Shown: positions 30,884 to 40,700 of the stretch, piece by piece | Layout: every line of letters starts with the position of its first letter | How positions within the stretch are numbered: position 1 is the first letter of the stretch | From: LB3-1 sp036401895 | GTDB lineage: Bacteria; Chloroflexota; Chloroflexia; Chloroflexales; Kallotenuaceae | NCBI GenBank assembly: GCA_036401895.1 | Contig: DASWTW010000169.1 | Coordinates: 1-63,772 of the forward strand | DNA: 63,772 nt | Reading direction: 5' to 3' | Notes under the pieces: model-generated | The model's database searches: none | What the model saw: only the letters and a program-made list of their open reading frames with translations | What the model was told of the DNA's origin: nothing | Made by a program: the position numbers and the translations under genes

Positions 30884-32674
30884 ATGAACAGGTCGATGAT
30901 CCGACGACGTAGAGCGTGGCGACGGCGTATGGCCGGGCTAGTCGTGCTGATGGGCTGCGCCAACATTCTGTCCTCGCTCGTTGTGCGCGTAGAAGCCCGC
31001 GAACATGTTATGCGTATGCTGCTGCCGCTGGAGATCGAGCGCGGCTCGCGGCATCTCGCGGTCGTCGCCGGGCTGGCGCTGCTGGCGGTGGGCCGGGGCC
31101 TATGGCGTGGCCAGCGCTGGACCTGGCGCATCACGATCGGGCTGCTGGCAAGCTCGGCGATCTTCCATCTGATCAAAGGTCTGGATTGGGAAGAGGCCGC
31201 GCTGGCGCTTGGGCTCGTCGGTCTGCTGCTGTGGCGGCAGCGCGATTTTCGCGCGGTCTCCGATCCGCCGACGCTGGCACGCGCCATTCGTGCGCTGGCG
31301 CTGAGCAGCGTCGGGCTGCTGGTGTACACGCTGATCGGCGGCGTGATACTGCAATCGCAGTTTGCAGGCGGCTTTTCGTGGAGCGCGCTCTTCGCCGAGC
31401 TGGGTGCGCGTCTGCTGCTCAGCACCGGGCCGCTCCAGCCACAAAGCCATCGCGCATCCTGGTTTCTGGAGTCGTTTAGCGTGGTCGGCGTGGCGCTGCT
31501 GGCCTATCTGATCGGCGCGTTTCTGCGGCCACTGGTCTCGCTGCCGGCGGCCAGGCATGAGCACGAGCAGGCGCGTGAGCTGTTGAGCCGCTATGCGACC
31601 TCATCGCTGGCCTACTTCGCGCTGCTGCCCGATAAAAGCCTGTACGTTGGCCGCAGCGTCGCAGGCGTGATCCCGTATCGCGTGGCGGCCAACGTGGCGG
31701 TCGTGTGCGGCGATCCGATCGTCGCGCCCGAGAATCTGGACGCGCTGCTGCACGAGTTCGGCGAGCAGTGCGCGCTTTCGGGCTGGGAATTGTGCTTCTA
31801 CGAAGTCCAGGCCGAGCAGCTGGCGACCTACGCCGGGCTGGGATTTCATACGCTGAAGATCGGCGAGGACGCGTGGATCGATCTTAAACAGTTCTCGCTC
31901 AAGGGCAAGCCGATCGCCGACATCCGGCACGCCGTCTCGAAGATCGAGCGCGAGGGCGTGAGCTTTCGCGTGCTGGGCCAGGAGCGACAGGCTGGATTCT
32001 CGCCCGCCGACGAAGCGGCCTGGACGCAGATGCAGTCGATCGCCGGGAGCCAGAGTCGCGCCGACTTCGAGCTGCAATTCTCGATCGGCCAGCTTCCGGC
32101 CACGCCCGATCCCGAGGCGCGCTACAGCGTTGCCCTCGGCTCCGACGGCACGACGGTGATCGCGTGCTGCTCGTGGCTACCGATCTACGCGGCTAGCGGC
32201 TGGGCGCTGGATGTGATGCTGCGCACGCCGGATGCGCCCAACGGCACAATGGAGTATCTGATCGCTCAATCGCTACTGGCCTTCCAGGGAGCCGGCGCGG
32301 CCTGGGCCTCGCTGGGCGTTGCGCCGCTAGCCGACGCGGACGTAGAGCAAGACGACGAGCGATCGCTGCTTCAGCGCGGCGTACGCTTTTTGTACGAGCA
32401 TCCGCGCGTCAACGAGTTCTACCGCTACAAGTCGCTGTTTTTCTTCAAGCGCAAGTTCGTACCAACCTGGCGCAGCGTGTATCTGGTCTACAGCTCGCGG
32501 CTCTCGCTGCCGGGCACGCTCTACGCCGTGCTCAAAGTGCATCTCCCGGCGATCGGCCCGCGCCTGATCACCGATTTTCTGCGGCAGCAGGGCCAGCACA
32601 ATCTCGCGCGCTGGCAAAGCTGGCTGCGCACCCGGTTTACAGCCCGTGAACATGCAGAAAGCCCGCAGCAATAA
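30884..32674 (+). CDS. MprF-like phosphatidylglycerol aminoacyltransferase (DUF2156)
   Basis: A 596-residue membrane enzyme of the MprF/LPG synthase type, which moves an amino acid from aminoacyl-tRNA to phosphatidylglycerol and lowers surface charge. The first ~235 residues form about five to six spans, fewer than the flippase part of full MprF. The cytoplasmic C-terminal synthase domain begins LLSRYATSSLAYFALLPDKS and includes AVVCGDPIVAPENLDALLHE, ELCFYEVQAEQLATYAGLGF, and ends FFFKRKFVPTWRSVYLVY. ATG at 30884 has GGTGAG 7 nt upstream; a GTG at 30872 is the alternative. Amino-acid specificity not determinable. Confidence 0.85.
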   Translation: MNRSMIRRRRAWRRRMAGLVVLMGCANILSSLVVRVEAREHVMRMLLPLEIERGSRHLAVVAGLALLAVGRGLWRGQRWTWRITIGLLASSAIFHLIKGLDWEEAALALGLVGLLLWRQRDFRAVSDPPTLARAIRALALSSVGLLVYTLIGGVILQSQFAGGFSWSALFAELGARLLLSTGPLQPQSHRASWFLESFSVVGVALLAYLIGAFLRPLVSLPAARHEHEQARELLSRYATSSLAYFALLPDKSLYVGRSVAGVIPYRVAANVAVVCGDPIVAPENLDALLHEFGEQCALSGWELCFYEVQAEQLATYAGLGFHTLKIGEDAWIDLKQFSLKGKPIADIRHAVSKIEREGVSFRVLGQERQAGFSPADEAAWTQMQSIAGSQSRADFELQFSIGQLPATPDPEARYSVALGSDGTTVIACCSWLPIYAASGWALDVMLRTPDAPNGTMEYLIAQSLLAFQGAGAAWASLGVAPLADADVEQDDERSLLQRGVRFLYEHPRVNEFYRYKSLFFFKRKFVPTWRSVYLVYSSRLSLPGTLYAVLKVHLPAIGPRLITDFLRQQGQHNLARWQSWLRTRFTAREHAESPQQ

Positions 32675-32715
32675 ACTGCTGCGAGCTTGCTTCGATTCGG
32701 GTTGCTAAGCGCTGG

Positions 32716-33417
32716 CTAGTCGACGTCGTTACCCGCCGGGCCGAGCACTTCCTCGCCGCCGGGATAAACGAACGAGTCGCGCGGCGCGTAGAAGCACGAG
32801 GCCGCCACAACCTCCAGCGGTGAGGCCGGCCGCAGCGCATAGACCGGGTGGTCCGGCGCCAGGAACTCGATCGACAGTACCTTGAAGGACGTGACCAGAT
32901 CGCCGATGTAGGGGTAGAAGCCGCTCACCAGCTTGTTCTTCACCTGCGTGATGTAGCGCAGATGGCCGGCAGCCACAAAGGTCTCGGTGCCAACTTCGGC
33001 GCGACTGCGGATGACCGGCGTGCCGTCGACCGAGGTGGTAGCCGTAACGATGTTGCCGTCAAGCTCAACCGTGGTCGAGCCGGGCGATGCGGGAACGCCG
33101 CGCTCGCCGGCGTAGGCGCGCACAATCTCCGACGAGTTGAAATAGTGGGTGAAGAAGCGGCCCGGCGTTGTGCTGTTGGGCACGTCGTAGCCATCCACAT
33201 CCAGGCCCAGATAGGTCAGCGAGTAGGCGCCGAAGCCGGTCGTCTGATCCGCCGAGTCGACGACGTACTGGTTCATGTAGATTGCGTGATTGCCGGCGGG
33301 CTGGAGCTTGGACGGCAGGAGCTTAGCGCACGCCTCGGGATCGGCGGGAATCCAGCTCGTGTACAACATGCGGCTGTTGATCACGAGCTGAGGAGCGACC
33401 AGCGAATTGTTGGACAT
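32716..33417 (-). CDS. Acetoacetate decarboxylase-like protein
   Basis: A 233-residue protein with the ADC-like fold pattern: SRMLYTSWIPADPEACAKLL, then GAYSLTYLGLDVDGYDVP and RFFTHYFNSSEIVRAYAGER. Start at 33417 is fixed by AAGGAGGGT. In true acetoacetate decarboxylase a lysine in a paired-Lys motif forms the Schiff base; I do not see that motif, so a different reaction (as in several ADC-like natural-product or aldolase-type enzymes) is likely. No signal peptide. Single gene; its stop faces that of the MprF-like gene, with a weak hairpin between. Confidence 0.65.
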   Translation of the reverse strand: MSNNSLVAPQLVINSRMLYTSWIPADPEACAKLLPSKLQPAGNHAIYMNQYVVDSADQTTGFGAYSLTYLGLDVDGYDVPNSTTPGRFFTHYFNSSEIVRAYAGERGVPASPGSTTVELDGNIVTATTSVDGTPVIRSRAEVGTETFVAAGHLRYITQVKNKLVSGFYPYIGDLVTSFKVLSIEFLAPDHPVYALRPASPLEVVAASCFYAPRDSFVYPGGEEVLGPAGNDVD

Positions 33418-33776
33418 TGTGACCCTCCTTATTTGGGCTGATGCGCCGGTGATCTGCGCCAGATCGCCGGAACTTGCAGCGGACCCCACTATAAAACAAA
33501 CCGATCCGGGCAACCATCCGCCTTTCGCCCAGCGTAAAAATCGACGTTTGGCGAAAGACAGCCGCTCAGCGTGTAGCGACACGCGAGGGCATGACGGGCG
33601 ATGCAGATCAGAAACCAGGTGTAAGGAGAATACGGACGCGACGGTTATACGGGAACAAACTTCGTTCGCCGGTGGAGCGGAGACAGGTAGAGAAGCTTGG
33701 GAAATTTCTTCGGTGCAGGGATTATAGCGAATTACGATCGTGAAAACAATCGGTCAAAATACTGATGCGCCGGCGG
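33418..33776. other. Intergenic region upstream of the ADC-like gene
   Basis: A 359-bp gap. An 11-bp-arm near-palindrome (33446-33470, arms CCGGTGATCTG and CAGATCGCCGG, loop CGC) lies about 30 bp before the ADC-like start codon, where a repressor or leader hairpin would sit. Nothing else is seen; the rest is upstream sequence for one gene and downstream sequence for the Usp gene. Confidence 0.45.
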
Positions 33777-34589
33777 CTAGACGTTGACCGCTTTGACGAC
33801 CAGCACCGGAACCGGGCTCTGGCCGAGAATATCTTTGGTAACATCTTCCAACAGCAGTCGCTCGACCAGGCTCTGTGAGCGGTGCGCGCCGACGACCAGC
33901 AGATCGTACTGGCCGTCTTGCAGCTCGGCGACGATCTCCTCGATCACCAGGCCGATGCGCACCTTGATCTCGCCGGCCACACCGCTGGCGCGCAGAATCT
34001 CGATCGCCGCGTTCATGTTCACGATCTCGGGAGAGCCGGTCGCAGCGAAGGCTTCGGTGACACGCTCCTGGGGCGTGCGCACACCAAAGATCATCGGCAT
34101 CTGCGACAGCACGTGGAGAATAGTAGCCGACGCGCCGGTGCGCCGGGCCAGCCGCGCCGTCAGCCGCGCATCTTCGAGCACGCTTTCGTCGCCGCCCGCG
34201 CAGATCAGCACGCGCTCGATGTGCTGGGCCGTGCCGCGTACCAGCAGCGACGAGATCGACAGCTCGGCGCTGAGCGAGGGCCGCGTCCGCAGCCGCATCC
34301 AGCGCGACCAGCGCTCACGCATCGGCCCGAAGATGGCCAGGTCGTAGTCGCCTGCCTGAGCCTCGTTCAGCAGCGCCGTGTCGGCCGCCTCCACGCGATT
34401 GACATGCCGGATCGAAGGCGCATACAGTTTGCTTGCCATGCGACTAAACAGATCGGCGGCGCGGGTTACATCGTCCAGCGCGGTGAGCAGCGTAACCGCA
34501 ACATCAGGATCGCGCGCGAACGGCGCGATATACTCGATCGCTTGCTGGCTCACCACCGAGCCGTCGATATAGACCAGAAGCTTAAGCAT
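33777..34589 (-). CDS. Tandem universal stress protein (UspA family)
   Basis: A 270-residue protein with two Usp folds. The first (1-130) starts MLKLLVYIDGSVVSQQAIEY and has lost the nucleotide motif. The second (133-270) has VLICAGGDESVLEDARLTAR and ends VVGAHRSQSLVERLLLEDVT; the family's G-2x-G-9x-G(S/T) ATP loop is degenerate there, so ATP binding is doubtful. It lies 80 nt downstream of the Na/Pi-type transporter gene on the same strand and may regulate it, as seen for other transporter-Usp pairs. ATG at 34589 has no strong ribosome site; a GTG two codons earlier is possible. Confidence 0.8.
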   Translation of the reverse strand: MLKLLVYIDGSVVSQQAIEYIAPFARDPDVAVTLLTALDDVTRAADLFSRMASKLYAPSIRHVNRVEAADTALLNEAQAGDYDLAIFGPMRERWSRWMRLRTRPSLSAELSISSLLVRGTAQHIERVLICAGGDESVLEDARLTARLARRTGASATILHVLSQMPMIFGVRTPQERVTEAFAATGSPEIVNMNAAIEILRASGVAGEIKVRIGLVIEEIVAELQDGQYDLLVVGAHRSQSLVERLLLEDVTKDILGQSPVPVLVVKAVNV

Positions 34590-34669
34590 AGACACGAGCC
34601 GATAGCATCAAGCAGCCTCATTTCGATTTCGCGATTCCCGGCGCGGCGCTGGGCCGGGAAGTTGCCGGC

Positions 34670-35806
34670 CTACCAGGGCCAGAACAACAGGAGGACCGGC
34701 GTGATCAGCATAACTGCAACAAACGTTCCCAGCGTTCGATTATCGCGCATGATCACGTTCAGAATCCAGATCACCGCGCGCTCGTACAGCCGGTAGAACG
34801 TAAGCAGCACGATCAGCGAGATCACCGCAACGCTGACCATCTCCACGAGCACAATCGTGAACGCGGCGGGACCGCTCATCACAAACGCGGCAAACAGCGT
34901 GTCGATAAAGGTCGTGATGTTGGCGCCCATGATGTAGGGCAGCATATTTTCGCGCCGAATAAAGCCTTTAGCCGAGAGCGGCACCAGGATCGACAGCGAG
35001 ACCGAGACCGACAGCGTGACCGATGTCACCGCCATACCCAGCACAAACATCGCCATCGGCCGGTAGACCAGCCGCCCGATGCGCTGAAAGGCCGAGCGCT
35101 CGGCGTTCATCTCGGGCAGCGCGCGATCCAGCAGGCTGAACGAGAACAGCAGCACGCCGATGCCGATGAAAAAGATCAGCCACGGGAGCGAGCCGAGCCG
35201 CGTATTGACGAACCCGAGAATCGGATCGTAGATCACATCGAGAACACTTGTCAACTGCGATCCGCTGTTGAGCCGCACGCTGTCCAGCCAGCCGTTGGTC
35301 AGCAGCCAGTAGCCGATCGCCATCGCCGGCAGATAGATCGAGGCCGTGACCACCAGGCACAGCACGCCGATCGCGATGCTCGCGCCGCGCTTATGGCCGC
35401 GCAGATAGTATAAAAAGCCGACGAACAGCACAATAAACGACGCGCCCAGCCGCGAGCCGGTGATCATCGAGAACGTTTGGACGTCGGTGATGACCTTCTG
35501 ATCGAAGAACGAGAGCGCGATGGCGGCAACCGGCGAGCCGCTCAGCACGCCGTAGGCGACGAGCCAGCCGAAGCCCAGCGTGTTGGTGGCATTCTTGATG
35601 CCGAGCGTATCCTTGAGAAACGGTCCGAGCGGTCCCGCGCCTTTTTTCAGCAACTCAGGCGCCAGAATGAAGAAAAAGATCGCGACGATCGCCAGCAGCG
35701 TTTTGCGCAGCCAGGTTGGCAGCAGCGACCGCTGGTTGCGATCGGGCGACACAGGTGTTGGTCCCGCCGGTTCGGCGACCACCGTTGGCGTTTCAATATC
35801 CCGCAT
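34670..35806 (-). CDS. Na+/phosphate cotransporter-like membrane protein
   Basis: A 378-residue transporter with about eight spans and an internal repeat typical of the Na/Pi cotransporter II family (PF02690). The two signature loops are visible: GVLSGSPVAAIALSFF and MGANITTFIDTLFAAFV, which correspond to the QSSS/GANIGT-type repeats in NptA and PiT-II proteins, though both are degenerate. There is no C-terminal PhoU domain. The substrate is therefore inferred only at the family level. Forms a likely operon with the Usp gene downstream. Confidence 0.75.
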   Translation of the reverse strand: MRDIETPTVVAEPAGPTPVSPDRNQRSLLPTWLRKTLLAIVAIFFFILAPELLKKGAGPLGPFLKDTLGIKNATNTLGFGWLVAYGVLSGSPVAAIALSFFDQKVITDVQTFSMITGSRLGASFIVLFVGFLYYLRGHKRGASIAIGVLCLVVTASIYLPAMAIGYWLLTNGWLDSVRLNSGSQLTSVLDVIYDPILGFVNTRLGSLPWLIFFIGIGVLLFSFSLLDRALPEMNAERSAFQRIGRLVYRPMAMFVLGMAVTSVTLSVSVSLSILVPLSAKGFIRRENMLPYIMGANITTFIDTLFAAFVMSGPAAFTIVLVEMVSVAVISLIVLLTFYRLYERAVIWILNVIMRDNRTLGTFVAVMLITPVLLLFWPW

Positions 35807-35924
35807 AGATCGCTACCTGCCAGGTAGTCTGCCTTTGGCGTATCAGGGGCACTGCTACCCGAATGTGGAGAAGCATTTCGCGGGGCCAATCGTAAAGGAT
35901 TCGCCCCGCACCTGCAACAGTTGC

Positions 35925-37271
35925 TTAGGAAGGAGAAGGCACCGGCGACGACTGTGGATTTTGTGTCGCGACGTCTACGTCGAGCGCGTCGTCGGCGTAG
36001 CGAGCATGGCCGGGCACCGGGAAGCCCGCGCACAGCTCACGGACCTCGCCGGCGATACGATGCTGGGCCTCGACATTTTCGATGTCGCGGAGCACCGCCA
36101 CAATCCAGCCGGCGACGCGCTCCATCTCCGCCGGGCCAAAGCCACGGCTGGTGACGGCCGGCGAGCCGAGCCGCAGGCCGCTGGTAATCATCGGCTTGCG
36201 CGGATCGAACGGGATCGTGTTTTTGTTGACGGTGATGCCGGCCTCGTCGAGCGCTTTCTCGGCCTTCTTGCCGCTGATCTCTTCGGTTCCCTCGGAGCGA
36301 CTAAGATCGATCAGCATCAGATGATTATCGGTTCCGCCCGAGACCAGCCGCATTCCCTGCTGCGACAGGCTGTCGGCCAGCACACGCGCGTTCTCGATGA
36401 TTCGCCGCTGGTAGTCGTTCCACTCCGGCTTGAGCGCCTCGCCAAACGCGACGGCCTTGGCGGCGATCACATGCATGAGCGGGCCGCCCTGCACGCCCGG
36501 AAAAACTGTGCGGTTAAGGTTGTAGGTTTCGGCGATCTCCTGCGACGACAGGATCAGGCCACCGCGCGGGCCGCGCAGCGTCTTGTGGGTGGTGGTCGTC
36601 GTGAAGTGGGCGTGTGCAATCGGCGATGGATGCAAGCCGGCCGCGACCAGGCCCGCGATGTGCGCGATGTCGGCCCAGAGCAGCGCCCCGACCGCATCGG
36701 CGATTGCACGCATACGCTCGAAGTCGATCACGCGGGGATAGGCTGAGGCGCCCGAGGTGATCAGCTTGGGCCGCACCTGCTTGGCGACCTCCAGCAGATC
36801 GTCGTAGTCGATGAGCTCGGTCTCGCGATCGACGCCGTAGTAGTGTACGTCGAAGTACATGCCCGAGAAGTTGAGCGGGTGACCGTGTGTCAAGTGCCCG
36901 CCCTGATCGAGCTTCAGGCCCAGGATCGTATCGCCGGGCTTGAGCGCCGCCAGATAGATCGCCATGTTGGCCTGCGCGCCCGAGTGAGGCTGCACGTTGG
37001 CAAACTCCGCGCCGAACAGCTGCCTGGCGCGCTCGATCGCCAGCGTCTCGACAATATCGACGTATTGGCAGCCGCCGTAGTAGCGGCGGCCGGGATAGCC
37101 TTCGGCATACTTGTTGGTCAGAATCGATCCCTGAGCTTCGAGCACCGCTTCGCTGACATAGTTCTCGGATGCGATTAGCTCGATGCCGTCGCGCTGGCGG
37201 CGGGCTTCAGCCGCGATGGCCGCAGCAAGCTCCGGGTCCTGGTGTTGTAGCGCAGAAAGTGCATGGGCCAT
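35925..37271 (-). CDS. glyA: Serine hydroxymethyltransferase
   Basis: PLP enzyme (448 residues) that converts serine and tetrahydrofolate to glycine and methylene-THF. Start at 37271 is set by AAGGAGG. The typical opening is present (IELIASENYVSEAVLEAQGS, LTNKYAEGYPGRRYYGGCQY), and the PLP lysine is in TTTTTHKTLRGPRGG. The chain is about 25 residues longer than usual, with an Asp/Pro-rich tail of no clear role. Regulation: no folate riboswitch is recognisable in the unusual repeat-filled upstream region. Confidence 0.97.
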   Translation of the reverse strand: MAHALSALQHQDPELAAAIAAEARRQRDGIELIASENYVSEAVLEAQGSILTNKYAEGYPGRRYYGGCQYVDIVETLAIERARQLFGAEFANVQPHSGAQANMAIYLAALKPGDTILGLKLDQGGHLTHGHPLNFSGMYFDVHYYGVDRETELIDYDDLLEVAKQVRPKLITSGASAYPRVIDFERMRAIADAVGALLWADIAHIAGLVAAGLHPSPIAHAHFTTTTTHKTLRGPRGGLILSSQEIAETYNLNRTVFPGVQGGPLMHVIAAKAVAFGEALKPEWNDYQRRIIENARVLADSLSQQGMRLVSGGTDNHLMLIDLSRSEGTEEISGKKAEKALDEAGITVNKNTIPFDPRKPMITSGLRLGSPAVTSRGFGPAEMERVAGWIVAVLRDIENVEAQHRIAGEVRELCAGFPVPGHARYADDALDVDVATQNPQSSPVPSPS

Positions 37272-37792
37272 AACTTGCCTCCTTGCGTCGGCGCTAGTGT
37301 ACCACGGGATGTTGATTCCTGGATAGAGGTGGAGGATTTTAAGGAAACAAAGGAACAAGCAAACAAAGGAACAACGGATCGGGTAGTTTTTGGTTCTTAG
37401 ACAGGCCCTTACCCCGGCCATGCCCAGAGGGCACCCGGCAAACAAAGGCACCCAGAGGGTACCCGGCAAACCAAGGAACAAGGGCTTCAATACTAGCTTT
37501 TGTTCCCTTGTTCCTTGGTTCTTTTGTTCCGTGAAATGGCCCTCACCCCCGGCTTCGCCACCCCCTCTCCCATTGTGATAGGAGAGGAGGCAGAGTTAGA
37601 CCTCGTTATTTCTTGAGTTCCCTATTTGTTCTCTGTTCTTGGTTCTTTTGTTCCGTGAAATGGCCGTCACGGGTCCCTTTCCCGTTCCTGTGCGGCATGC
37701 GAGGGGATTTTTGGTACTTTGTTCTCTGTTCTTGGTTCTTTGTTCTGCTTTTGGTTCTTTTTTGTTCCCTTGTTCCTTGGTTCTTTTGTTCT
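37272..37792. repeat. Composite AT-rich repeat block upstream of glyA
   Basis: A 520-bp non-coding block made of GAACAAAGG/CCTTTGTTC words. One strand carries A-type words at 37340-37376 and 37436-37484, the other T-type words from 37498. A perfect inverted repeat (37471-37484 with 37505-37518) joins the two. A 27-bp segment TTGGTTCTTTTGTTCCGTGA (first 20 bases) is repeated exactly at 37515-37541 and 37639-37665, with a 15-bp part again at 37777-37791. CCCAGAGGGCACCCGG at 37423 is identical to 17788. It runs up to the kinase stop codon. Confidence 0.8.
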
Positions 37793-40700
37793 TTATTTCT
37801 GCGCCACCGCCAGCGCCTGTGTCGCGCCGACGGGCAGCATAATCGTGAAGGTCGTGCCGACGCCGGGCGTGCTCTCGACGGCGATCGTGCCGCCGTGACG
37901 CACAACGATCTGGTGGCATATCGCCAGCCCCAGGCCAGTGCCCATACCGGCGGCTTTGGTGGTAAAGAAAGGATCGAAGACGCGCGCCTTGACCTCGGGC
38001 GGCATGCCTACGCCGGTATCGATGACGCTGATGCGCACAGCGTCGGCCAGATTCTCGGTGATGATCGCCAGCGTCCCGCCGTCGGGCATGGCGTCGATCG
38101 CGTTGACGATCAGATTCATCAGCACGCGGCGCAGCTCGGTCACACTGCCGCGAATCGACAGCGTCGCCTCCAGCCGAATGTTGGAGCGGGTCAGCTCACG
38201 CCAGCGTGTCTGCGTCATCGTCACAGCGTCGCGAACGATGGTGTTGATGTCCACGATCTCGGTGTAGGGCTCCTGCTGCGTGCGGCCAAACTCTTGCAGC
38301 CGCTTGATCATCGCCGCGCTGTCACGTGCAGCCGCCTCGATCGCGCTCAACGTCTCAACGCGCAGCGGATCGGTCTCGTCCAGGAGCAGCAGCTGGCTGT
38401 TGCCGAGCACGCTGGTGAGCGCGTTGTTGAAGTCATGGGCCACCTCGGAGGCGAGCTCGCCCAGCAGGCGCATCTTTTCGAGACGGCCCATGCGCTCGTT
38501 GGTCTGCTCCAGCTCTTGGAGCACGGCCTGCATCTCGTCCAGCGAGCGCTCCGCATCGGAGCGCAGAATCCGCTCCCGCTCGAAGCGCCGGGCGTGCTCC
38601 ACAGCCTGCGCCGCCTGGCTGGCGAACAGCTCCATCAACTGCTGATCGTGCGCGCTGAAGCGCCGGTCGGGATCGGTATGCGTGAGGCCGAGCGCGCCGA
38701 GCATATGATCGCCGCTCAGGAGCGGAATTGCCATCACCGAGCGCCAGGGCAGACCCTTAAACACCCTGGCCGGGTCCGGCCACTCGCGGTAATCGTCCAG
38801 CCGAATGGTTCGCCGCTGCTGCGCCGACCGCCCGACTACGCCCTGGCCGAGCTTGACGCGGGTATGCAGCAGGTGCTCAGGAATATTCACGCCGACCACC
38901 AGCTCCAGCTCTTGCGTGGACGGATTGAAGAGATTAAGCCCGGCGGTCGCACAGCCGATCAGATCGTGCGCTCGCGCCACGATCATCTGAAGCACCTGCG
39001 GCAGATCCAGATCCGACGAGAGCGTCAGCGCGTTCTCGTAGACGGCCTCCATTTCGGCGCTGCGCCGCCGCACATCCTCCAGCAGCTGCGCCGTCTCGAT
39101 CGCCTGCGCGGCCTGCGCCGCCAGCATCTCGATCAGCCGCTGCGCCGTGGAGCTGAACTCTTTATTCGAGCCGGTATGCGCCACAATCAGCACGCCGATC
39201 GCGCGTTTATTCGAGATCAGGGGCACGCCCAGCGTCGCGCCGAACTGCGTATAATCAAAGTTGGGATCGTGCTCGGACCACGCCGAGTAGTCGGGCACGA
39301 GGTAGCTGCTGGTCATCTCCAGCGTTTTGCCGACCAATCCTTGGTTCCGGCTGACACGAATACCCAGCAAATGCGGCGGAATATTCACGCCGACCCGCAG
39401 CTCGGCATCCTCATCGTTGGGCAGCAGCAGATGCAGCGTGCCGCAGTCGGCGCTCAGCAGCGCGCACGCCCGATCGACGATCGCCTGAAGCACCGCCTCA
39501 AGATCGTGGTGGGCGTTGATGTCGAGCGCGGTTTGATAAACCAGCTCAAGCTCATGGCGGCGCTGCGCCTCCTCCATCCACAGATTCGCCTGACGCAGCG
39601 CCGCCGTCAGATGCTGGGCCACTGCCTCCAGGAGGATCTGATCCGCGCGCTCCCAGGGCCAGCGCTGGTTATGCGCCACGGTCAAGATCGCAACCAGCAC
39701 ATCGTCCACGATCACCGGCACAACCGCCAGCGACATCAAGCCGGCCTTGACGAGCGCGCGCCGGACGGGCGAGTGCTGCTGCGGCTCGGCGGCAAGATCG
39801 CTGACGTACAAGCGCTCGCCCTGGCGAAAACCTTCCAGAATCGCGGGATCGATCGCGGACAGCGGCAGACTACGCGGGCCGGAATCGCTGAGCGGCGAGC
39901 GCTGGGCCTGCCAGGTGTTGAGCGTCATGGTTTGATCCGGCTCCAAAATGCCGATCGCGCACAGATCGCTTTCCAGCAGCGTGCCCAGCTGCACGGCCAG
40001 CTGTGTCCAGGCCTCGTGCCACTGATCGGGCTGCGTTTTGTTGATCGCCGTGAGCAGCTTGTTCAAAAAGGCTTCACGCTCACGCGCCCGCTGCGCCACC
40101 TCAATGCGGCGACTCTGCTCCAGCGCAGCCGCGATCTGTTCGCGCAGCGAGGTCACAATCGCAAAATCGTTCTCGCTGAGCACCTTGCGCGACTCGATGC
40201 ACAGCGTGCCCAGCACATTCTGCTCGTAGACCAGCGGCACATACATGCCCGACACAATCCCATCGGCCACGCCAAGATACTCGGGCTCGGAGAGAACATT
40301 TTTGATCAGCAGCGGCTGCTGTTTACGAATCGCCAGACCGTTCAGGCCCTGCTCCAGCTTCATGCGCGAGCGAATGCGCTGGTAGGAGCCGCACCAGGCG
40401 CGCAGGCAGAGCATATCGTCCTGGATCAGCAGGATCGCGACGAACTCGAAGTGCAGCTGATCGCGCAGCAGCCGCACAATCGTCATGCCCAGCGCGTCAA
40501 GATCCAGCTGTGAGGCGATCGCCGCGCGCAGCTGATCGATGACCGCCAGCTGCTGCGCCTGCTGATGCGTGGCGCTGTACAGGATCGCCCGCTCGATCGC
40601 GATGCTGACCTCAGCCGCGACCGCCTCCAGCACAATCTGATCATGCTTTCCCAGGCGATGATCGCGCGTGGACTCGACGTTGAGCACGCCGTAGACGGTT

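Noticed and set aside
37272..37340. Folate riboswitch before glyA
   Set aside because: The required conserved core and fold cannot be seen in the ~70 nt before glyA, and beyond that lie repeats.
37272..37792. CRISPR array
   Set aside because: Repeat words are short and irregular, there are no uniform spacers, and no cas gene is nearby.
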